A stretch of 64,000 bases of DNA from Mesorhizobium escarrei (GTDB taxonomy: Bacteria > Pseudomonadota > Alphaproteobacteria > Rhizobiales > Rhizobiaceae), in contig NZ_CAKXZT010000001.1 of NCBI RefSeq assembly GCF_935825525.1, forward strand, positions 116,265-180,264. Direction: 5' to 3'. The notes below the pieces were generated by a model. It was not told the origin of the DNA. It ran no database searches and saw only the letters and a list, made by a program, of their open reading frames with translations. Positions 20,633-29,541 of the stretch are shown here, piece by piece. Numbering within the stretch: position 1 is the stretch's first letter; every line of letters starts with the position of its first letter. The position numbers and the translations under genes are program-made.

Positions 20633-23600
20633 TCACGCTCCCGTGAGTCGGGCAAGGGCGTCGTCCATCGCCGCCGGCGGCAGCTCGATCAGTCGCGGCG
20701 CTTCAGTGAACAGCAGCGCCGCCGAGACCTGATGCCCGGGATAAAGCGGCTGGAGCAGCGCGCGATAGAGCGCGATCTGCAGGACATAGGCCGATGGAAC
20801 GTCCGCCAGCGCTGCTGGCGCCGGCCGGTTGGTCTTGTAATCGACGATCGACACCCTGCCTGATGTGACCGCCAGCCGGTCGATCTTGCCGGAGATCGAG
20901 CGCAGCTTGCCCTTGACCTCCAGGCTGCCCATGACCGCGACCTCAGCGCGTGAATTCGGCGCAAACAGCTGATCGAAGCGGCTGTCGGCAAGGATGGCCG
21001 CCACCGAAGCCAAGGCCTTGTCGCGCTCGGTTTCAGGCCATTGTGCGCCAGCGCGCTTGAGGTAGCGCTCCGCGGCATCCCGGCGTTCGGCCTCGGCAAT
21101 GCCGGGCAGCATCTGCAGCAATTTGTGCAGCGCCAGCCCCCGCATCACCGCAAAGCCGGGCTCCTTCTCAGCGTCCAGCACCGTCGAGCCGGTGTTGACC
21201 ACGGCCTGCCTGGTCTCGTCGATCAGCGCCGAGGCGCCGGACGGCGACAGTGGCCGCGGCAGATCCTCGAAGGGCGGCAAGGGCTGGAACAGGGTGTTTG
21301 GCAACGGCTCGAACTGTTGCGCCTGCCGCGCCGCTTCGGCGGCCACTTGCGCGACCGGCGGCAAATTTGTCACGTGAAAACGATGCACTGTCTCGCCGGT
21401 GGCGGGGTGCTGCCGCTCGATGCTTTCGGGCGCGCCGACCAGCGCGCGGCTGACGATCGAATGCCAGGTGCCGGTATTCGGCGCCCGCTTGCCGTGATAG
21501 CCGCAGACGATCAGCCGGTCCTCGGCGCGGGTCATGCCGACATAGAGCAGCCGGCGGTATTCGTCGTCGGCCAGTTCGCGCGCGCGGACCGAAGCGGCCC
21601 GCGAAAAGCCATTGGCGACATCGCTGGCCGAACGCCAGAGATAGCCCTTGCCGTCCCAGTATTGGCCCGAGCCATCGAACGGCATCAGTCGCGGCAGATG
21701 CTGGTCGCTGAACGGCGCCGAGCCACCATCGACGAGGAACACGACAGGCGCCTCCAGGCCCTTGGCCGCATGCACGGTCATGACGCGAACCTCATCGCGG
21801 GCCTGGTCCATTTCGCGCTTGATCTCGGGGCCGGCATTTTCCAGCGTCGACAGGAATGATTCCAGCCCCGGCAGGCCGGTCCGTTCCTCGGCCAGGCAGA
21901 AGCTCAGGAATTCGTCGAGGATGTCGCCGGCTTCCGGCCCGAGCCGCGCTATCATTTTCTTGCGCAAGCCATCGCGGGCGAGAGCCCCCGCATAGAACTC
22001 GAACACCGGCCTGAATGCGGCTTCATCGGACCATGTGTCGAGCTGGGCAGCGATTGCGGCCAAGGCAGCGCTTTCACCGGCATGCTGCCTGAGCGACGCG
22101 ATCAGCGAGAGGCCGGACGGCCGCTCGCCGGCAAGCGCGAAAAGCATCTCTTCCGAGACGTCGAAAATCGGGCTGCGCAGCACGGCGGCGAGCGACAGAT
22201 CGTCTTCGGGCTGGACGAGAAAGTGACCGAGCGCGATCAGGTCCTTCACCGCGATATGGCCGGGCAGGCTGAGGCGGTCGGCGCCGGCGACCGGGATGTC
22301 GCGTCGCTTCAGCGCGCGTGTCAGCGCATGGACGAAACGATCGCGCTTGCGCACCAGCACCAGCACGTCGCCGGGCCGAAGCTTCTTGCCGCGGCCTTCG
22401 ATGATCTCGCCGGAGCCGATCCAGCCGGCAATAGTCGCCGTCACGTTTTCAGCAACACGCACCGCCGGCGCATGGGCGTGGTCGACGGCTTGCGTCCAGT
22501 CGTCGGGTTCATCGACGACGTCGGCGCCGATCGACGGCCAGACCTCGACATAGCCCGGCGCATCGCTGCGGATCGCCTTATGGCTCAGCGGGTCGGGATC
22601 GTGGCTGATGCCGCGCCGCACGATCGGGTCGGCAAAGACACGGTCCACTGCCGCAAGCACGTCCTCGGTCGAGCGGAACGACCAGGTCAGCTTGAGATCG
22701 GCGAAGGCGACGTTGGCGTCGCGCACTTTTCCGGAAAACAGCAGCCTTGAGTCGGCGAAGGAGTCGGGCGCCGCTCCCTGAAAGGAATAGATCGACTGTT
22801 TTTCGTCGCCGACGGCAAACACCGTACGGTGAACATTGTCGCGTGCGCCGAGCCCGGCAAAGAACTCCTCGGCCAGCCGCTTCACCACCTCCCACTGGTC
22901 GGGACTGGTGTCCTGCGCCTCATCGAGCAGGATGTGGTCGATGCCCTGGTCGAGCTTGTATTGCACCCAAGGGCCGGCGTCGGGCCGCGCCAGAAGATTG
23001 ACCGTTCGGGTGATAAGGTCGTTGAAATCGAGGAAGCCGCGGGCGCGCTTCAAGTGCTCGTAGCGGGCGATCAGCCAGTCGGCGATGGTCAGCGCCGCAC
23101 ATGTGCCCTCCAGCATCCTGAACAAGGCCAATCGATCGGAGCTTTCGAGGATGGCATCGGCAGCTGACAGATAGCGCTCGGCAAGATCCGGCAGCCGGTC
23201 GAGCAACTTCTTGAACGTCTTTTTCGGCTCATAAGGCTCGCCATCGGTTCGCAGGAAGGCTTTTACCAGCAGATGCAGCCGGCGAACCGGATCATCCTCG
23301 GCGAAGGCAAGACGCGCATAGGGCAGAACGTTGTTGAGCACGAGGCGAGCGTCGGCGGCTTCAGCAGCAGCGGCAAAGGTGATGAAATAGTCCGGCAGGA
23401 AGCCCGGCAGCGGCCAGACGGACGCCGCCAGGCCTTCGGCGGTCTGGCCGACGCGAAACTTGAACTCGTCGAACAGCGCCCGGAAGCCATCGCCACCGGC
23501 AGCAGCGATGAAGGCGCGCAGACCGTCGCGCTTGCGCACGATCTCGGCCAGCAACGCGTCAAGCCCATGTTCGCCGCCGCGTTCCAGGATGGTGGCGAAA

Positions 23601-24142
23601 GCCTCGGCCAGCCCCGCATCGCCGGCGGCCGTGCCCGAGATCATGTCACGGCGGGCGGCGGCGAAGAGCGACGCCTCCATCTGCGGATCGAGCATTTCGA
23701 AATGGGCCGGTATATTGGCTTCCAGCGGGAACTGGTGCAGCACCGATTCACAGAAGGCGTGGATGGTCTGGATCTTCAGCCCGCCGGGCGTCTCCAGCGC
23801 TTCGGCGAACAGCCGGCGGGCGCGGCGCATGGTTTCGCGATCGGGCTGGCGACCGTCCAATGCTTCTACCCTTGCCGCCAGTTCGACGTCGGCAAGCGCC
23901 GTCCATTCCGACAATGTCGAAAACACCCGGTTGGACATGTTGGCGGCGGCGGCGCGTGTGTAGGTCAGGCACAGGATCTTCGACGGATCGGTGCCGCGCA
24001 GCAAAAGCCGGATGACGCGCTGGGCCAGCACATGGGTCTTGCCCGATCCGGCATTGGCCGACACCCAGGCGGAATTTTGCGGATCTGAGGCGCTTGCCTG
24101 GCTGGCGGCGGTATCGGTCGGGATCGGATAGGCCTTCTTCAT
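20633..24142 (-). CDS. addA: Double-strand break repair helicase-nuclease subunit AddA
   Basis: A 1169-residue UvrD-type helicase with a C-terminal RecB-family nuclease. Walker A GSGKT is at residues 32-36, the Walker B region is [13 protein letters not shown], helicase motif IV-VI blocks include [15 protein letters not shown] and [16 protein letters not shown], and the nuclease motif is VDYKTNRP near the C-terminus. With AddB it processes broken DNA ends for RecA loading, the alphaproteobacterial counterpart of RecBCD. ATG 24142 overlaps the addB stop by four bases. Confidence 0.96.
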   Translation of the reverse strand: MKKAYPIPTDTAASQASASDPQNSAWVSANAGSGKTHVLAQRVIRLLLRGTDPSKILCLTYTRAAAANMSNRVFSTLSEWTALADVELAARVEALDGRQPDRETMRRARRLFAEALETPGGLKIQTIHAFCESVLHQFPLEANIPAHFEMLDPQMEASLFAAARRDMISGTAAGDAGLAEAFATILERGGEHGLDALLAEIVRKRDGLRAFIAAAGGDGFRALFDEFKFRVGQTAEGLAASVWPLPGFLPDYFITFAAAAEAADARLVLNNVLPYARLAFAEDDPVRRLHLLVKAFLRTDGEPYEPKKTFKKLLDRLPDLAERYLSAADAILESSDRLALFRMLEGTCAALTIADWLIARYEHLKRARGFLDFNDLITRTVNLLARPDAGPWVQYKLDQGIDHILLDEAQDTSPDQWEVVKRLAEEFFAGLGARDNVHRTVFAVGDEKQSIYSFQGAAPDSFADSRLLFSGKVRDANVAFADLKLTWSFRSTEDVLAAVDRVFADPIVRRGISHDPDPLSHKAIRSDAPGYVEVWPSIGADVVDEPDDWTQAVDHAHAPAVRVAENVTATIAGWIGSGEIIEGRGKKLRPGDVLVLVRKRDRFVHALTRALKRRDIPVAGADRLSLPGHIAVKDLIALGHFLVQPEDDLSLAAVLRSPIFDVSEEMLFALAGERPSGLSLIASLRQHAGESAALAAIAAQLDTWSDEAAFRPVFEFYAGALARDGLRKKMIARLGPEAGDILDEFLSFCLAEERTGLPGLESFLSTLENAGPEIKREMDQARDEVRVMTVHAAKGLEAPVVFLVDGGSAPFSDQHLPRLMPFDGSGQYWDGKGYLWRSASDVANGFSRAASVRARELADDEYRRLLYVGMTRAEDRLIVCGYHGKRAPNTGTWHSIVSRALVGAPESIERQHPATGETVHRFHVTNLPPVAQVAAEAARQAQQFEPLPNTLFQPLPPFEDLPRPLSPSGASALIDETRQAVVNTGSTVLDAEKEPGFAVMRGLALHKLLQMLPGIAEAERRDAAERYLKRAGAQWPETERDKALASVAAILADSRFDQLFAPNSRAEVAVMGSLEVKGKLRSISGKIDRLAVTSGRVSIVDYKTNRPAPAALADVPSAYVLQIALYRALLQPLYPGHQVSAALLFTEAPRLIELPPAAMDDALARLTGA

Positions 24143-27100
24143 GCCTCCCCTCCCTCGTCGTCGGCGTCGCCGCCGGCAGACCATTCGAGCACGCGGGCGA
24201 GATGGTCGTAGTCGCCGTCGGTCTCACCCTCGCGGAACGGCAGCGCGCGCGACAGATAGAAAGTCGTCGGGTCGGCATAGTGGATCAGCAGTTGTTCGAG
24301 CCGCGCCCACGCCTCCTCGGCAAGGTCTGCGGCGGTTCGCAGCTTGTGGTTGTATTCGAGGATGGATTCCTCGAACACCTCGCCGTTCGGCTTCAGCCTG
24401 ATGAAGGCCAGTTGCGACGGCTCGCGCGCGCCAAGCCCCTTGAAGGCGCCGCGCCTGAGCAGCGCGGCTTCGAGCGCCAGTTGCGGCGAAAGCAACGTAT
24501 GGGCCTGCGCCTTGGACGGCGAGGAGCCGGTCTTGTAATCCAGGATGTCGGCCATGCCGCCGGCCAGGAGATCGACGCGATCGGCATAGCCGGACAGCGT
24601 CACGTCGGACTGGCCGACTTCGGTTTTTTCGGCGCGCTCCTCGGCGTGCCGCATGGTCACGGCGAAGGCGCGGCCACGCTCCCATTCGATGATGCCGGCG
24701 GTGAGCTTTTCGAAGCGCGGCCACCACACCGCCTCGACATCGGGAGGAAGGGCCGCCTCGGCAAAGCATGCGCGGCCGGCGGCGATCAGACGGTCCAGCG
24801 CCTCCGGCACAAGCGGATCGGCCACGGTCCGCGAAAAAAGATGCAGGATGGCGTGAAACAGCGTGCCGCGTTCGGCAGCGCCGGGGTCGCGGATGACCGG
24901 GTCGAGCGGCATCAGGCGGAGGATCCTCCTGGCATAGATCGCGTATGGATCGCGGCGCAGCGTTTCGATCTCGGTGACCGAGAAATGTTGCGGCCGCACA
25001 GCCAGCGGCGGCTTCGGCTGCGGCCGCGGCGCGAAGTCTCTTCGTTCGCCGGCATCGAGCGCACGGGCCCAGGACAGGAATTCATCACCACGCCGGCGAA
25101 GCACCGCCGCATGGTCCTCGCCGATGAAGGTCAGGAGGCGCTGCAGCCAGCGCGACGGCACCGCCGGCGCGTCGCCGGAGCGGGCGGAGCGAGCCAGCAC
25201 CACTTTCTTCGCCCCCATCGCCATCTGGAAATCATGGGCGGCCAGGCCAATGCGCCGTTCGGGCGGCTCGAGGTCGATGCCGGTCTTCATCAGCCGCGAC
25301 ATGAAGCGGTCGCTTTCCGGTTTGCGCGGCCACACGCCTTCATTGAGCCCGCCAATGACCAGCGTGTCGACGTTCTGCAACCGGGCTTCCAGCGCACCCC
25401 AGATGGCGATGTTCCTGTCGGTGCCTTGTGCCGGCTTGACGGTCTCGGGTGCGATCAGCGCCTCCATCACGTCGGGCCATTCGTCCGGCGCGAAGGAGAA
25501 CGACGCCGAGGCAGCGATCAGGCCGCGCAAGAGCTCGGCGAGCTTTTCACCGGCGTCGCCAGCATAGAGTTCGGTCAAGCTGCCATCCGCAGTGCGGCCC
25601 AGACTTTCGAGCGCGACGACGCTGGCCCGGGTCAGCTCGGCAAGATCGGCTTCGGCTTGACTGCGGAAGGCGATCAGCGGCGCCAGCGCAGCAGCAAGGC
25701 GGACGAGCAGTTCGCGGGCGCGCTCGATGCTTCGCACAGTCAGGCGGGCGAACCAGAACGGCGGGCGGGTATCGCCCAGACCGGTGAGACGGGCCTCGAA
25801 GAGTTCCGGCAGCGAGGCGATGTCGGGGCGGCCGGTACCGCCGCGCAGCGCCACCAGTTCTGCGATCTCCGCCGCGTGACGGACGCTTGTGCGTTCCAGA
25901 CCGAGGCCAAGCAGCGGGTGCTTGAGCAGCGACAGCAGGGCCACGGGATCGCCGGGGCGGAACGCCGCCTGAAGCGCCAGTCTGAGCAGGCCGGCAGCAG
26001 GCGTATTGATGAGCGCGGTGCCGCCCGAATCGTCGGCGACGACACCAAAGCGCAACAGCTCGACCGAAACGCGCCGCGCCAGGGCGCGGTCGCCGGTGAC
26101 GAGCGCGGCGCGCTGGCCGGGCTGCTCGACGGCGCGTTTGAGCGCGACGGCGATCGCCACGGCTTCGTCGCGCTCGCCGGCGGCTTCGAGTAGCGTCACG
26201 TCGGCGAAGGCCTCGATGATATCGCCTGTAGTAAAGCGGGCGCGCGTCTGCGCCCACAGCTCGGTGGTCTCCGCCGGCCGCAGCGCCTCGCCGACAAGTG
26301 CGGCGCGCAGCGCGAGCGGCCTTTCGGCAACGGCGATCTCCTCGACATCGCCGCGCAGCACGCCGATCTTGCCGATCAGTTTTGCCAGGCCGTATTGCGG
26401 GTGGCCAAGCAAGGCCGGTCGCGCGCCGCGCACCGCAATTGCCTGGAATGACGGCTCATCCAGCATCAGGTCGAGGCCGGGCAGCACGACCGCGCCGCTG
26501 GGCAGGCCGGCGACCACCGCAAGCAGTTCGGCGGTGGCAGGAATCGACCCGGTGGAGCCGGCGGCGATCACCGGCCCCGTCGGCGGATTGCGCTTCAGCC
26601 GCGCCGCCTCCAGCCTTATCAGCGCATTGCGATGGGCGGCCGGGTTGGAGCGATTGCGTTCCTCGAGAAGATTCGGCCAGTTTTCGGTGACGATGCTCAG
26701 GAAGTCGAGCGTCACTTGCCACCAGCCGGCGAGGTTGCCGGTCACCAGTTCGGCGAGCCTGGTCCAGTCGGTGCCTTCCGTCTCGATCTCGTCCATCAGC
26801 CGGGCCAGGTCGCGCGCCAGCCAGATGGCGTCGGCGGCCGACGCCGGCACGACGATCTCCTCGTCGAAAAGTGCCGCGACATGCGCCGGCAGGCGGCGTT
26901 TCCAGGCGCGCACCAGCGGCGCCAGCAGCAGCAGGCGCTCGATCGCGGCGATCGGCGGCGCGAGGTCGATGGCGGCCGATGCGTCGGCCTCGAACGCGAC
27001 CTCGTCCTCGTCGAACTCGCCGAGCGGGCGGATGACCGGCAGGATCGCCGAGCGGCTGCCCAGACGGTCGATGAAGACGCCGCGCAGCGCCCGCGCGGCG

Positions 27101-27258
27101 CGGCGCGTCGGCACGTAGATGGTGGCGTCGGCCAGCGCCAGCGGGTCGCCGTCGAAGCGGAAACCGGGAACGAGCCGCCCTGACAGCAAGGCCTCGGCCA
27201 GCGTCGGCAGAAACGGCGCTCCGGGCGGGATCGAGAAAACGCGGCGGGAGCCGCTCAT
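24139..27258 (-). CDS. addB: Double-strand break repair subunit AddB
   Basis: A 1039-residue protein with a helicase-like N-terminal half lacking an intact Walker A, and a C-terminal PD-(D/E)XK nuclease (DILDYKTGSSPSK). Where Bacillus AddB has the first iron-sulfur cysteine (a CPF motif), this protein has RRDPYAIYARR, so the 4Fe-4S cluster appears absent, as in the short alphaproteobacterial form. ATG 27258 overlaps the murU-like stop by four bases and its own stop overlaps addA. Confidence 0.93.
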   Translation of the reverse strand: MSGSRRVFSIPPGAPFLPTLAEALLSGRLVPGFRFDGDPLALADATIYVPTRRAARALRGVFIDRLGSRSAILPVIRPLGEFDEDEVAFEADASAAIDLAPPIAAIERLLLLAPLVRAWKRRLPAHVAALFDEEIVVPASAADAIWLARDLARLMDEIETEGTDWTRLAELVTGNLAGWWQVTLDFLSIVTENWPNLLEERNRSNPAAHRNALIRLEAARLKRNPPTGPVIAAGSTGSIPATAELLAVVAGLPSGAVVLPGLDLMLDEPSFQAIAVRGARPALLGHPQYGLAKLIGKIGVLRGDVEEIAVAERPLALRAALVGEALRPAETTELWAQTRARFTTGDIIEAFADVTLLEAAGERDEAVAIAVALKRAVEQPGQRAALVTGDRALARRVSVELLRFGVVADDSGGTALINTPAAGLLRLALQAAFRPGDPVALLSLLKHPLLGLGLERTSVRHAAEIAELVALRGGTGRPDIASLPELFEARLTGLGDTRPPFWFARLTVRSIERARELLVRLAAALAPLIAFRSQAEADLAELTRASVVALESLGRTADGSLTELYAGDAGEKLAELLRGLIAASASFSFAPDEWPDVMEALIAPETVKPAQGTDRNIAIWGALEARLQNVDTLVIGGLNEGVWPRKPESDRFMSRLMKTGIDLEPPERRIGLAAHDFQMAMGAKKVVLARSARSGDAPAVPSRWLQRLLTFIGEDHAAVLRRRGDEFLSWARALDAGERRDFAPRPQPKPPLAVRPQHFSVTEIETLRRDPYAIYARRILRLMPLDPVIRDPGAAERGTLFHAILHLFSRTVADPLVPEALDRLIAAGRACFAEAALPPDVEAVWWPRFEKLTAGIIEWERGRAFAVTMRHAEERAEKTEVGQSDVTLSGYADRVDLLAGGMADILDYKTGSSPSKAQAHTLLSPQLALEAALLRRGAFKGLGAREPSQLAFIRLKPNGEVFEESILEYNHKLRTAADLAEEAWARLEQLLIHYADPTTFYLSRALPFREGETDGDYDHLARVLEWSAGGDADDEGGEA

Positions 27259-28025
27259 TTGAACTCGGTGAAGGGGCTGGTCAACTCGGCAAGAGTGCCG
27301 GGCGACCCAGCAAGAGCGGCAGCGACGGCCGCTTCCGCAAGCGGAATGGCGTCGGGCGTGCCGACGGTGATCCATTGGCCGTGCATCGGCATGCCGAACA
27401 GGCGGCCGGCTGCGATGGCCGCATCGAAATACGCGTTGAGCGAGTGTGGGCCGGCCGGCGCATCCCTAAAAAGCCTGGGATGGACGATCGCCGCGCCGGC
27501 ATAGATCAGGCCTGTCGGATCGCCTTTCGAACGCCGCAAGGCGCCGTCCGGCGACATCAGGAAATCCGTGCCGCCGCTGTGTCCGGTTGCTGACTGGAGA
27601 TCTGCAAGCATCAGCAGAATATCCATTTTCGCCGTGTCCCACGCAAGGGCGAGGCGGGCAAGGTTGGGCACGCCGCTGTCGATCCAGAAAGTGTCGGCGT
27701 TGATGATGTAGAAGGGAGCCCCTCCCAGTTCTGGCAAAGCTTGGACGATACCGCCGGCGGAATCGAGCAGTCTTTCGCTTTCGTCGGAAATAACCACCCG
27801 CGGCGCGCGGCGCGCGGCGACGTGGGAGACGATCTGCTCGGGAAAATAATGGACGTTGACGATGGCCTTGTCGACGCCGGCACGAGCCAGGCTGTCCAGG
27901 CTCCAGTCGAGCAACGTCTTGCCTGATATTCTGACCAGCGGTTTCGGCATTGTGTCGGTGATTGGCCGCATGCGCTTTCCCAGCCCGGCGGCAAGCACCA
28001 TTGCGGTTTTGGGGCGTGTCGTCAC
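27255..28025 (-). CDS. murU: Sugar-1-phosphate nucleotidyltransferase, MurU-like
   Basis: A 256-residue nucleotidyltransferase with the signature LAAGLGKRMRPITDTMPKPL at residues 11-30 and the metal-binding D in IINADTFW. Length and the adjacent kinase-like domain match MurU, which makes UDP-MurNAc from MurNAc-1-phosphate in the anhydro-sugar recycling bypass known from Pseudomonas. It overlaps the upstream tsaE-amgK fusion gene by four bases. Assignment to MurNAc rather than another hexose-1-phosphate rests on this context. Confidence 0.78.
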   Translation of the reverse strand: MTTRPKTAMVLAAGLGKRMRPITDTMPKPLVRISGKTLLDWSLDSLARAGVDKAIVNVHYFPEQIVSHVAARRAPRVVISDESERLLDSAGGIVQALPELGGAPFYIINADTFWIDSGVPNLARLALAWDTAKMDILLMLADLQSATGHSGGTDFLMSPDGALRRSKGDPTGLIYAGAAIVHPRLFRDAPAGPHSLNAYFDAAIAAGRLFGMPMHGQWITVGTPDAIPLAEAAVAAALAGSPGTLAELTSPFTEFK

Positions 28026-29533
28026 AGCGGCCGCTCCTCCAGCAGCCCGTGGGCGGTATAGAAATCCCGCAGGCCGGCCAGTGCCGGATGCGCCAGCGCC
28101 CGCCGAAGATAATCGCGAATGCGCGGCAGGTGTTTTAGATAATAGGGCTTGCCGTCGCGCTTTTCGAGCCGGACGAAAATGCCGAGGATCTTCGAATTGC
28201 GCTGCGCCGCCATGATCGCATAGGTCTCGACGAATTCATCCTCGTCAAAAGCGCCGGCCTTATGACGCGCAGCGATGTAGGCGTCGAGCGTCCGCCGTTC
28301 GATCTCAGGCGAGATCGTAACCCGGGCATCCATGGCGAGAGAGGCGAGATCATAGGCCGACGGGCCGATCAGCGCGTCCTGGACATCGACGATGCCGAGG
28401 CGATCGTGACCGGAACGATTGCCGCGCCAGATGATGTTCGGCGAATGAAAGTCGCGCAGCATGAGCGTGTATTCGCGCCCCTCCAACCGGTCGAGGGCCG
28501 CGTTCCATTCCTTGGCATAGCCGGCGCGCAAGGCATCGCTTGCCGGGCCGCCTGTGATCGCCGGCACATACCAGTCGAGCAGCAATTCGGCTTCGATCAT
28601 CATGGCGTCGCGGTCGAAAGGCGGCACTTCGTGAATGACGCCGGGCGCGGCCTCGATGCGATCGGGCCACGTCTTGCCGTGCATCATGGCAAGCAGTTCG
28701 GCCGCCGCCGCGTAGCGCTCCGCCAGCGGCTGACCGTGCTGGCCGAGAAATCCCTCCGAGCCGAGATGCTCCAGGAGAAGAAGGCCCTGGTTCAGGTCCT
28801 GCGCGTGGATTTCCGGGGCGCTGACGCCGCCGGCCCGCAATGCCCGATCGATGGCGACGAAGGCCGCGACGGATTGTGCGGTGTGGGCGATCACCGCATA
28901 GGGCTTGCCGTCGCGGACCGGCGGCCCGAGCACCAGCCGCGGCGAGTTCATCAACACGCGCGGCGGCAGGCCGGCCAGCGAGACGATCTCATAGGAGCGG
29001 GCCGAGGCGTCGCCGATAAAATAGCGTCTCTGCGCTTCGCCCCAGGCGGCTGTTTCCAGAAAATCGCGCATGGCCAGCGAGCGCGCCGCGCGCTCGAAGG
29101 CAGCGCCTTGTCCGGACATTCTCGCCAGGCGTCCGTCGTCCTGATGGACGAGTTCGATCAGCACTGAAGTCTTTGGCAAATAGGCCTCTGCCCGCTCCGG
29201 CCATTCGACCAGGGCAGCGCCTTGCGCCAGCGCCTCGTCGAAACCCAGTTCGTCCAGTTCGGACGCCGAGGACAGGCGATAGAGGTCGAAATGATGGACG
29301 GGAACGCGCGCCTCATAGCTCTGGACGAGCGTGAAGGTCGGGCTCGGCACGTCGAGACCGGCATCGTCGGCCATTGCCCTGATCAGCGCCCGCGCCAAAC
29401 TCGACTTGCCGGCGCCGAGATCGCCTTTGAGGGCCAGCACATCGCCGGGGCGCAGCGACATGGCCAGATCCTCGCCCAACCTTGCGGTCGCAGCCTCGTC
29501 GGCGAGAAAACGCTCCAGCACCATGCCTGCCAT
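28022..29533 (-). CDS. TsaE-AmgK fusion: tRNA t6A ATPase domain joined to a sugar kinase (APH-fold) domain
   Basis: A 503-residue two-domain protein. Residues about 1-155 are TsaE: Walker A GDLGAGKSS (38-46), SPTFTLVQSYE, HHFDLYRL and VEWPER, the ATPase that cycles the TsaBD complex making t6A37 on tRNA. Residues about 160-500 have the aminoglycoside-phosphotransferase fold of AmgK: Brenner-like RDFHSPN (360-366) and metal loop DVQDA (383-387). AmgK phosphorylates MurNAc/GlcNAc at the anomeric position; the MurU-like gene follows directly. The open frame allows starts at 29533 or 29524; the first is given. The fusion joins two unrelated essential or salvage functions in one chain. Confidence 0.88.
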   Translation of the reverse strand: MAGMVLERFLADEAATARLGEDLAMSLRPGDVLALKGDLGAGKSSLARALIRAMADDAGLDVPSPTFTLVQSYEARVPVHHFDLYRLSSASELDELGFDEALAQGAALVEWPERAEAYLPKTSVLIELVHQDDGRLARMSGQGAAFERAARSLAMRDFLETAAWGEAQRRYFIGDASARSYEIVSLAGLPPRVLMNSPRLVLGPPVRDGKPYAVIAHTAQSVAAFVAIDRALRAGGVSAPEIHAQDLNQGLLLLEHLGSEGFLGQHGQPLAERYAAAAELLAMMHGKTWPDRIEAAPGVIHEVPPFDRDAMMIEAELLLDWYVPAITGGPASDALRAGYAKEWNAALDRLEGREYTLMLRDFHSPNIIWRGNRSGHDRLGIVDVQDALIGPSAYDLASLAMDARVTISPEIERRTLDAYIAARHKAGAFDEDEFVETYAIMAAQRNSKILGIFVRLEKRDGKPYYLKHLPRIRDYLRRALAHPALAGLRDFYTAHGLLEERPL

Positions 29534-29541
29534 CAAGCGCG

